This document shows, piece after piece, positions 46,971 to 58,900 of a stretch of 64,000 nucleotides of DNA. Position numbers and translations under genes: made by a program. Origin of the DNA: Aselliscus stoliczkanus (lineage: Eukaryota; Chordata; Mammalia; Chiroptera; Hipposideridae); NCBI GenBank assembly GCA_033961575.1, contig CM066729.1, positions 30,352,501 through 30,416,500 on the forward strand, written 5' to 3'. Under the pieces are notes generated by a model that was given only the letters and a program-made list of their open reading frames with translations, did not search any database and was not told where the DNA came from. Position 1 is the first letter of the stretch. Each line of letters begins with the position of its first letter.

Positions 46971-49900
46971 TCATCCTCCACATTTCATTTTGCCTGTAAG
47001 AAACCTAACAAAACAGAGAATCAAACAAATTCAAGGATTCATTGTTGGAGGTAAAAGGGACACGTTTTAAAATAAAATCATTTGTCCATTTCAAAAAGGA
47101 ACTCCTGGAAGTTGCGGAGTTTTCCTGAACTTAAGAGAAGCCATTCCAATTTAAAGGCTATGGTTATAAGACACTAAAACGTCCTGATAAAAATACAAAA
47201 CTCAGCCGATTAACTGGGTACTTTGATTACAGGAGGGTATACAATATTGGTAAATTGGGGTATGTGGGGGTGGCTTGTTTGTCTTTAACTCACAGAAGAT
47301 TTTTTTTCCCTATTTAATGAGAGGTTTGGACTAATAAGTTTTATGATCTTTTTATTGCTAAAAAAAATGTCAAAAACCCTTTTATATTTCTAATGTATCA
47401 GCAAGTTCAGTGTCAGTGAGGTCAGGAGCAGATAAAAACAAAGTAACTCATTACAAAGGGTTTGTGACAGATTTTCGAGCCTTCCTTTGACAGAAGACAC
47501 TGATTCTTTGGTTATCACAGCACAGTGACCGCTGTTGTCAACAGGCAGAAGCACCTGCATGCACATGAGCAGATTTCCAAATGCGAACCTTAGTAATTTG
47601 CATAACTTCAACATATCCGAAGATAAGAATGAAGAATTTTATGTTGAAACCGCTATTCTGCTTGAGGCTTCTGCATCCAAAGCCTACAGGGCGAGTCCAG
47701 AAACCTTGTCCACCAAGCCTGAAAGCATCCTGATAGATCACCGATTGCTTTTACTTTTCATATAAACTTCTGGGGCTTTTACACACTTTTACAGCCTTTT
47801 TGGAAAAAAAGTCCAACTAGAACTCCAAACCAAAACCTCTCTGGTATTACTGAGGGTTCTGATATGTTAACACCGTATTTGTTAACTATAGTAACGATGT
47901 ATAATAATCAAAGTTTTGAATTGGTTTGACCTCGGGTATAATAGCGTGCTAAATGAAACCACAAAAGAAGTGCTTAAAAACAAAGGAAGGAACCCTGTGG
48001 TTTTCTGGATTGAGACGACCAACACTCCCTTCAGCCTCTCTGGGATCCGCTTTTTCCCTTCCCCTCTTTGCCGCCTGAGGTTCATTGGTGCCACCCGGTG
48101 GCCTCTCCGAGAACTACTTCCGAGCACCTCGGAAGGCCCAGCAAGCTCAATGCCACCAAGTTGTCTCAAGTACCATGACATTCCTATCTGTCCTGTACCG
48201 AGCCTTACTACCTGCCTGAAGTTTTACATGCATCACCTCTTTTCACTCTCACAACAGACCCGGACACAGAAGTTTTTGCATCCATCGGACAGATAGGAAC
48301 AGAGAGGCTTAACATTAGGTTAAGAATTTGCTTAGTCACAAAGCTAGCCAGCGCTTGAGTGGGGATCTGAACCCTTCCTCCGGCTCCATGCACAAATCAT
48401 TATTACTTATTATAGATTACAGCAGTTCACGTACTTACTGCTACATCTGCATAATTATCTGAACCCAAGCTTACACATAACCAAGCAACACATTCTATAG
48501 AAATTGGCTCTTCATAAAGACACAGCTTGATTCCATGTAAATGACAAAGATAATTTCCTGCTCACCTTCCAGCACAGCGTCAATTTCAGCAGAGACGCTC
48601 TTCAGGCAGTTATATAAATTCTGGACAGTGGCATTACTCTGCTGCTTTTCTTGCCACTTCTTCAGCATCCTAAACTTACAGGTTCTATCATTTTCTTTCT
48701 TCTCCCGGATAGCATCAATATCGTTAATATCCAACTCCAGATTGACAATGGCGATTTTTACCCACTCCTTCCCGAACTTCTCAGCAAGGGTAATCAACTG
48801 AGTATCTGTTACCAGGGTCTTCGCTCCATCTAAAAGCAGATGAGGAATTCAGTAGTTCTTCTCAACACTGCAGTTATTAATAGCAACTTACAATGAAAAT
48901 GTATTCTGCTTCTATAAAAAGGGATACTATGGGGTCAGCCGAGTGGTGCTGTGGTTAAGCGCTGGTTTGGGTCCCACATATGGGGCCAGTGACACTGCCC
49001 TCAAAAAAAGGATTTATAACTCTAACTGCTTTTAAAGTGTATTTAAATGCAAAAAAAAAAAAAAAAAAATCCCTGCTTTCCCAAATTAAGGACTAACGGG
49101 AGTTATTTCATATAAATAACATTGAACTGGGGTATAAGATTTACAATAATTCAGGGATGAGAATGTTTTACAGAGCAGCACAAATTAGGTTGGAATTAAA
49201 AAATTCAGACACCAAGTGATTTTGGTGGCTCAAAAAGAAAAATACATAGCTTTGCCCTTGCCCACCTCTGTGTCTCTATCTAAATGTTCGCACCACTAAA
49301 GGAGGCAGCCAGGTATCTGAACTGCAGTCTCCATTATGCCAGGTCCTGGCATAAGAGGGTAAAGCACACTCCACAGAAACGTCAGGTACCTATAATACCT
49401 CTTGGTCTCTAAGGAAGTGTCACAATCTTGGAAGGGCATATCTTTTCCAACACAAACAACCGGCCCCATAAAAATATTAGCCCTATCATTAAATCAGATT
49501 TTCGACAACACTGTTATTAGCTGGTTGTGCTATGGTGTGGGCATGCTCGCTGGTTGCAGCTTCTTCAGGTAAAGATCCTCAAGGCATTACAAACCCTGGA
49601 GAGGACATTAGAAAGGAGTGAGAGGTAAGAAGACCTCCTGCCCCTTCTCCAGGACTGCAATGCCTCTGCTCATGTAAAGCCAACGATTATTTAATGTGAA
49701 TCTAACATGTGTTCTTGGACCCTTCCCCACCTCAGTTTCCTCTCCAACTTTCTCAAGAATGGGTTCTTGAAGACGGCCCGCGCCCTCTAGTGGTTTCTTG
49801 GCACATGACCGATGTCTCCTCGCTCTCAAAACCCCCTGTCAAGGAAAACCGCACAGGAAGCCTAGGAAAAATGTTCTCAAGTTCTCAAGACCATCCCAAA

Positions 49901-52900
49901 ACCCACTGTATCAGTCTCTGAGCTGAAATTTTAACAAGTTCTCAAAGAGGTTCTGTTAAAAGTTGAGCACTGACCATATTTTGAAAAGCAACACCATGAT
50001 ATGCCATGTCTGAAACTACCAGGCTAGTGATAGGCTATCTCAAGGAATGCTGTGGGATTACCTAAAAAAAATCAATCTTTATTAATTTATTTTGATCCTA
50101 TATTGTCAACTCCAAAAAGGTTGGAAATCCTTAATCTCTCCAGGTGCGTTTGATTATTTTAATTCTATTTCTAGCTACTTGGCATTGGAGCTAATTTTAA
50201 ATAGCCAAATCATTGCATGAAATAAGAAAAACCTGTTCTCTAAATCAATTTAATATAAAATTGTGTCCCATTTAGTTATAAGATGAATAAGTTCTTAGGA
50301 TCTAATGTACAGCATGGTGACTACAACTAATAATACTGTATTAAAAAATAATTCCAGAGCCTCATTTATTTTGTTGAATGAATAAACATTTATATAGTGA
50401 TATACAGTAAAATCACCCATGTCATCCTCAAAGGCTCCTGCTCTAGAAAGTAAATATCTTATTTCACTTTAAAGAGTTTATCTGCTTTTAGAGAGTCATA
50501 TCTTCTTACAATAATAGTAAAATAAAATGTATTTTGATGAAAGGATTAATTTGGAGAGTTCCATGAGGTCCCTAAAAGCTTGAAACCTTGTCTCATATAA
50601 TTTGTGTCTGGGTTTTTAAACAAAATTGTGAATTCTTGCTGGACTTGCATTTTGAGCTACACACTCCATCTTCTGGCTCCTTAGAGTACCGTTAAGTGTT
50701 TTAAATCTCTTAATTTGTTTTCACAACTACCGGGCCTTGGTCTCTGCCATTTAATTGAAAAAATTTGAGCTCCGTCTCCAACAACTGAGCCGGGGGTGCT
50801 CCACTTGGATGTAGCTTAGAGCTGTGAAGCCAGTCCTTCACTCAGTCAGTCAGTGTTCACTATGGTCTACGTAAAGGCACCATGCTCTGTGCTGTAGGAA
50901 ATGTAAAGTGGACAGGCTATGACCCTGCCCTCAAGGGCTGCAAGGGACCCTCTTCTCCCCGCTCAATTCTGTTAAGACTGAGTGAATGGCTGGAGTGGGG
51001 AATCAAGCTAAAAAAGCAGGCTGAGGCAGGACAAAGAGGACCCTTCTGCACAACTGAGGAGGCTAGGACACAGGGAGGATAGGCACAACGGGGGCGTGGT
51101 TCCACAAAGATTGACAGCAGAGCATGTGTGTTGCATAAACATCAATGGCTGACCTCGGGGAGAATACTTTGTAGCCACTGATGACACTGTTACAAACCTG
51201 AGGTGTCAATCATCTTCATTCTTTTATCACAGGCCTCCTCATCAGGTAGGGTGCTGCTCCGTTTTCGCCTCCTCTTACCTTAAAAAAAAAAAAATCAACA
51301 AATTTAGTTTATGTTTATTATTTTCTGATCTCCGTTATTTATCTTTATTACTATGTTTTTATTAATCCATCAAGTTTATTATTTTCTAGAGACCTTCAAT
51401 CTGTTTTGTTTTTTTTAATCATCATTCAGGTAGAAACTGAAAATGGCTTCTAAGGTTGCTCAGCAGATAAAGAGAGTTACAGAGCACTTAACAGATTCTT
51501 AATGAGACCACTTTTGCGCAACAGGATAAAAGTCATAGCGGATGGAAGGAATAGAAAAGTGGGTTAAAACTCAGTTTAATGTCTAGTGACTAACACTTAC
51601 CACCTGTGCTGCTTTTCGAAACGTTCTGGCTCTGGTCTTGCTGCACCCAGTCACCTGTTCAAGTACAATGAGCATCCATTAGAAAAAGTGGTATGAAATT
51701 TGAATTAAAGAAAATCAGTTTGTGGGGGCCAGCCGAGGGGCGCATTGGTTAAGCGCTGGTTTTGGGATGCCAGCGGCCCCGGTTCGGATCCCACATGAGG
51801 GCCAGTGACACTGCCCTCTACAGCTAACAACAGCTCCACCTGGAGCTGGGCTGTGCGAGCCCCGGTGATGGTGTGGGCTGCAGCCCCTGCTGCAGTGGGC
51901 TGCCATAGGCTACAGTGAGTGGTCCGCAGCCAGCGTGAGCGGCTGGCAGCCAGTGTGACCTGCCAACAGCCGCAGTGAGCAACATCCAGAGACCAGCGAC
52001 CGATCTGCCTCATCCGGGAAGAGCGCAATGATGATACCAACAGCGAAGCAACATCCTCCGCAACTAAACTGAAGAACAAAAAGACAGCAACTTGTCTGTT
52101 CCCCTTCCCCGATTCCCCAACGCTGTTCCCCTCCGCCAATTCCCCAATAAAATCTTAAAAAAAAAGAAAAGAAAATCAGTTTGTGAAAGTATGTGAAGCT
52201 CCAGCATCTTGGAAACCTCTCAGAAGTTCAAATATGCGTTTGGGGTTTAATTTGGTATGTACGCAAATGCACAAGGCTAGACTTTTTGGGATAAATAGTA
52301 AGTACTCTTTCCAACAGATCTTGTTGGGGAAGTGTTTCCCAAATGCAAGTCCTCTGCACACCACTGTCACAAGTTTTGTCATACCCATAGGCCGAGTGAA
52401 AGGTGATTTCCTTAGTATTTCTTTAAATCTATAGCTACTGCACAGAGAAGAACACTGACATCGATTTGCCATATGGACAAGGGAGACATTAAAAATACAC
52501 ATCTTTTGGGCTGGCCGAGTGGCACGGTGGTTGGGCGCTGGCTTGGGAAGCCAGCGGCCCAGGGTTCGGGTCCCACATGTGAGGGCCAGTGACACTGCCC
52601 TCAAAAAAAAAAAAATATTAAAAAAAAACAAAACCACACATCTTTTTATTGTACATCCACCCCAAACCACATCATAGCTTCTCATTCTGTGCTTTGGAAA
52701 ACTCTGTACGTGGGGTTTTTTTGGTCCTGTCATTGTGATTCAACACCACCTTCCTGGTGTGAAATAGCTCCGGCTCTGCGAGGCGCCGACGACTCACGCA
52801 GGATACAGGTGGCTTTAGTGAAGGTGCCTTACGAGTGATGACTAATCTCATGTAACCATTAACTTAGGCCAAAAATAAATAAATAAATATGGAGACCAGA

Positions 52901-55900
52901 AACATCTTACAATGCAGAGTACTAGTAAAGAAGTTTTTTTTGTTTTGTTTTGTTTTGTTTAAATCAAACATAGCAAGAAGTCTTAGGAAGTGGTCTTTAA
53001 AACTCCCAAGAGACTTAGTTTTAGTCCAGAATGCATGTTAAATATCTCTATTACTACAGAGTTGTGGTGGCTGAAAAGGAACATCTTTCAGGTTCATTTT
53101 ATTGGAACAAATCAATGAATACCAAGAAAAACAATACAATCCACGACAAGAGTCCCAACTAGACTCCTTACAGGTTAAGTAATTTTAGCTTGGAAAAAAG
53201 GGCTTGTTTCAAACTGGCTAACTTAAGGGTATAATTTTGGGAATAAGAACCAATCACATCTACAGGAAAGGCTCATGCTTAAGCTAGAACTGAGAATTCC
53301 AAAATAAATAGATCAGGTTTCATTTCTAGAGTATAAGGGCATGACAGGAAACACAGACTCCACACATAACCCAATAGATACAAAAGATACGAGCTGAAAA
53401 AGGATTCAAATGTTGTATAGATAAAGGGGTTTTCAGAGAACAACAAATCCTCCATGTTATGGCATCTGTGCAGCAAAATAAAAATTCTGAGAGATAATCA
53501 GAATAAAGGAGTGGGTGACGGGCCGGTCAAGTGGTGCATTGGTTAGGAGCTGGCTTGGGACGCCAGCTCCAAGCAGCGGGGCCCCAGTTCAGATCACACA
53601 TATGAGAGCCAGTGACACTGCCCTCTTCAGCTAAGGTGGTGAACAACAGCTCCACCTGGTTGCCTCTATAGCTAAGATGGCCAGTGACGGTGTAGGCTGC
53701 AGCCTCTGCTGCAATGGGCTGCCATAGGCTACAGTGAGTGGCCGGCAGCCATCGTGAGCTGCCAAGAGCTGCTGTGAGCGACCATCCAGAGGCCGGCGAC
53801 CCATCTGCCTCGACTGGGAAAAGCGTAATGATAATATCAACATGGACCAGTGAAGCAAAGTCCTCCACAACTAGACTGAAGAACAAAAAAGGACCACAAC
53901 TTGTCTGTTCCCCTTCCCCGATTCCCCAACGCTGTTCCCCTCCCCCAATTCCCCAATAAAATCTTAAAAAAAAAAAAAAGAGTGGATAACAACTCCTTCA
54001 ACGTCCTGCTACTGGCACTTACCACTTGTGTTGCTTTTCAGAATGATACTGTAGTCAACACTGGACTATGTGTGATACTGGGAAAGAGTTAAGATATCAT
54101 ATCCCAAAATGCAACTGATGCAAAAATAATTTCTACTACAAACATGTGGTACTGGCAGGAGCGACCTCAGTGCCATTTGCAGATGAGGACACTACAGCCA
54201 CACGTGGGTGAGAGACTGGTCCACAGTCCCACATTGAGCTGGTTCATTCTGGAGCTGGAACTGGAGTCCATATGAACTCACTCCCAACCCAATGCTTCTG
54301 TCTCCCTTTTGGCTCCAACATGTGATCACTATACTCATGTCTGTTATTCTATAAATTTCCTTCAAGTAGAATTGAAAGTCAAGCTCAGATCTGCCTGAGG
54401 AGGGCAGCTATCTGGTGTCTCCTGAGACTCCCCTCTCCACAGGGGGTCCCACATGGACCCCCCCTCCTACCTCTCTCGGAGCAGAAGAGGACGCTAAAGA
54501 GGGGGTTGTGAGAGAGCTTCCCAGCACCAAAATATTTAACAGGGAGAAGACAGCCCCACAGCTATAATCACAGTGAGTGGGAGCTACCTGGTGAAGACCC
54601 AAGAGGCAGAATCAGGCAAATAACACATGTAATCAGCCAAAATAGAGATATAGATCTAAATCCAGGTCACGGAAGAGACGTTGTCACAATACCCCTAATT
54701 CACAGGAAAATATCTGAGATCCAAACCTCAGAACAGCAAAGGAAAAAAACAATTCTGCTGCCCAGACCCGCCCACCACGGGAAGCCTCCACACATCTCCC
54801 TGAACCAGACCGACCTCCAGGGACTGGAACGTGGGTAACTGAGAGCCAGAGCTGGCACTTCTGTTCTAGGAGCCAGGGCCTTTGTCTCTCTTCATCAGAT
54901 TTTTAAATGTTATGAAGACAGGTCAGGCCATTACTTTATTTGCTTTCCCATCCCCACTGCCCACAAACCAGTTTTCATTCAAGATACAAAACACTTACAT
55001 TCTCTTAGTTTCGCACTCCATACAACTTCCTGGGAATCTGATTCAGCCAACACTAAATGAAACTCCATTGGTTGCTCCAAATACACTTCAATATAACTTT
55101 TCAATTTTAAAAGTGAACCATCCACAAATTCAATTTCCTTTAAAAAAAAAAAAAGTGATTTTTTTTTAAATGGAAAAGTTGCATTGATTGACTGACAACA
55201 TAAATATCAAATAAGGAATGATGATAATTAGGAGGGTTAGTACTTATTTGAATGCTCACTGACCTTTTGACCTTGGAAACCTCACTCCTTAATCACAGAC
55301 CCTCTTATTCTCTTGCTTCCAGCCCTTCCTACCCCAACCTCCTTTTCTGCCTCATTGAGGCTTCCAGTCCTTGGCCCTGGTTTTCTATAGCTTAATTTTC
55401 TAGTACTTTTCCAATTTCAATGTTTCATATTCCCAAATAAGAACGTAAGTGTTTTTAAACTTCCTCACCGTTTTTGACCTAGATCATTCTACAATCTGAA
55501 ACATATTCAACAACATTTATAGAACTACGCAGGGTGTAGTTCTATACTCATTGAACGCCATCTTCCCCCAACAATTTTTTTTGTGTGTGTGTGGCTATTT
55601 TATGGATAAAGAATCTCAGAGAAGTGAATTAACCTGCCCAAGTCCACCTCTACGAAGTGGTAGGACTGACTGTGAACCCACACCTTCCGACTCCAAAGTG
55701 TGAGCTCTGAGCCACTACACTTTGCCTCCTGCCTTCTGCCGCCTCTGCCCCTCTCCTGACTGGCTAGCAAGCTTGAATGGAGAAATGCATTTAAAAAAAA
55801 CACAGGCATCCCTCATTTTATTGTGCTTTGCTTTACTGTGCTTCACAGATATTATAGTTTTTATAAGATGAAGGGTTGTGGCAATCCTACATGAAGAAGT

Positions 55901-58900
55901 CCATCAGTGCCATTTTTCTAACGACATTTGCTCATTTCATATGTCTCTGTGTCACATTTTGGTAATTCTCACAATATTTCAGACTTTTCCATTATATTTG
56001 TAATGACGATCTGTGATCAGCAATCTTGATGTTACTTTTGTAATTGTTTTGGGGCGTCATGAACCGCGCCCATATAAGCACTTCATTGATAAATGTTGTG
56101 TGTGTTCTGACTGCTCCACAGACTGACTATTCATTCCCCCATCTCTCTCCCTCTGCTCAGGTCTCCCTATTCCCTGAGACACAACAATATTAAAATCAGG
56201 CCAATCAATAACCCTGCAATGGCCTCTATGAGTTCAAGTGAAAGGAACAGTCACACATCTCTCACTTTAAATCACAAGCTAGAAATCATTAAGCTTAGTG
56301 AGGAAAGCATGTCAAATGCTAAGACAATGCCAAAAAACAAGGCCTCTTACACCAAACAGTTAGCCAAACTGTGAGTACAAAGAAAAAGTTACTGATGGAA
56401 ATTAAAAATGCTACTCTGGTGAACACATGAATGATACGAAAGGGAAACAGCCATATTGCTGATACAGAGAAAGTTTCAGTGGTCCGGAAGTGAAATCCGA
56501 CCACAACATTCCCTTAAGCCGAAGGCTAATCCAGAGCAAGTCCCTAACTCACTTCAGTTTTATGAGGCTGAGAGAGGTGAAGAAGCTGCAGAAGAAAAGT
56601 CTGAGGAGAGCAGGGTTTTAAGGAAAGAAGCCGTCTCCATAATATAAAAGTGCACGGTGAAGCAGCAAGTGCTGCTGTAGAAGCTGCAGCAAATTATCCA
56701 GGAGACCAGCTAAATGATTAGTGCAGGTGGTGACCCTAAGCATCAGATTTTCAGTGTAGATGAAACAACCTTACACTGCAAGAATACGTCATCTAGAACT
56801 TTCATGGCTAGACAGAAGTCAATGCCTGGCTTCAAAGCTTCAAAGGACAGGCTGACTCTCTTGTTAGGGGCTAATGCAGCTGGTGCCTTTAAGTTGAAGC
56901 CAATGCTCATTTTCCACATTCCAAAAATCCTAAGGCCATTAAGAATTATGTTAAATCTACTCTGCCCATGCTCTAGAAATGGAACAACAAAGTCCGTATG
57001 ACAGCACTCCTGTTTACAACATGGCTTACTGAACATTTTAAGTCCACTGTTGAGACCTACTGCTCAAAGAAAAGATGACTTTCAAAATACTACTGCTCCC
57101 TGACAACATACCAAGAGCTCTGATGAAGATGGACAATGAAATTAATTTGTTTTCATGCCTGCTAACACAACATCCATTCTGCAGCCCATGGATTAAGGAG
57201 TAATTTCAACTTCCAAGTCCTATTATTTAAAAATACATTTCCTAAGGCTATAATTGCCCTAGATAGTGGTTCCTCTGATGGATCTGGGCAAAGTCAATTG
57301 AAAACCTTCTGGAAAGGATTCACCATTCTAGATGTCATTAAGAACACTTGTGATTCATAGGAAGAGGTCAAATATCAACATTAACAGGAGTTTGGAACAA
57401 GTTGATTCTTCTAACCCTCATGGATGACTTTGAGGGGTTCAGACTTCAGTGCAGGAAATAACTGGAGATGTGGGGGGAACAGCAAGAGAACTAGCACTGA
57501 AAGTAGAACCTAAAGATGTGACTGAATTGCTACAACCTCAGGATAAAATTTTAACAGATGAGGAGTTGTTTCTTATGGATGAGCAAAAAAAGTGGTTTCT
57601 TGAAATGGAATCTACTGGTGAACATGCTGTGAAGATTGTTGAAATGACAAAAAAGGATTTACACTATTACATAAACTTAGGTAAAGCAGTGGCAGGGTTT
57701 GAGAGGACTGACTCCAATTTTGAAGAAGTTCCACTGTGGGTAAAATGCTATCAAACAGCACTGCATGCTACACAGAAATGGTTCATGAAAGGAAGAGTCA
57801 ACTGATGCGGCAAATTTCATTGTTGTCTTATTTTAAGAAATTGCCACAGCCACCCCAACCTTCAGCAACCACCACCCTAATCAGTCAGCAGCCATCAACA
57901 CTGAGGCAAGCCCTTCCACCAGCAAAGAGGTTATGACTGGCTCGCTGAAGGCTCAGATGATGGTCAGCATTTTTTAGCAATTAAGTATTTTTTTAATTAT
58001 AGTATGTATATTATTTGTTAGACATAATGCTATTGCACACTTAACAGACTCCAGTAGCGTGTAAACATAGCTTTTATATGCACTGGGAAACCAAAAAATG
58101 TGTGACTCCCTTTATTGCAGTATTCGGTTTATTGTTGAACAGAACCTGCATGGTCTCCAATGGCGTTGCCACCATTACATTAATCAATGGTCTTAACCAG
58201 TCCCTCTCCTTTTCCATTCCAAATCACTAGCATTATCCTCACAACCTTCAAAGGGTCACCAGGGCCTTGAAAGCCAAGATGACATCTCCTCTGGCCCCAC
58301 TCTTCCCAGAGCCCTCTGCTTTCCAGTTTCCCAGAAGCGATCTCAGGGCCTTGAGCCCAGCTGCACACTCCCATGACCCCAGGCACTACAGCTCCTTCTT
58401 CCAGAGAGGTCATCTCTTCCGGTGATGCTCTCACCCTTCACACCCAAAACAAATGTCACCACAAGGAAAGCCTTCCTGAAAACCCACTGCATTCTGGACC
58501 CATCTCGATGGAAACACCACATTGTATTAAAATTATTTCTTTACAGGACTCTACTATTTCTCCCTCTATGCTGGCATCTTTGGAGGAAAAAGATCGTGAC
58601 TTACTCGTTTTTTTTTAATGCTTAGGCTATTTTCCCAGGCTGACTTGTAATAGGCACTTTTGGTAAATGTCAGTTAAATAAATCATTAATGGTATAAAAT
58701 GAGTAAGAACACCTCAGATTTACATAGAGTTTTACAAACTTCAGAGTGCCCCCAAACCACTACCTTATATGATTCTTACAGCAATCCTGGGAAAGTATCC
58801 CCATTTTTAAAGGCCTGAAATTTGGTTAAGAGAGAGCACACTATTAGACTATTCAAATTCCTCCAGCCACCAACCCCTTTGTATGAAAGAATTCTTGCGA

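Noticed and set aside
48541..48801. Plus-strand frame over the death-domain exon
   Set aside because: Antisense shadow of the exon at 48566-48829; the minus strand has the domain and the splice sites.
51705..52139. Frames of 60-145 codons over SINE bodies (2.4, 27.7, 30.1, 51.7, 53.5 kb)
   Set aside because: The same [14 protein letters not shown] strings recur at each copy because the SINE is the same; not genes.
57449..57805. Tigger transposase frame as a domesticated host gene
   Set aside because: Only the C-terminal third is open and upstream parts are frameshifted; no promoter or splice evidence of exaptation.
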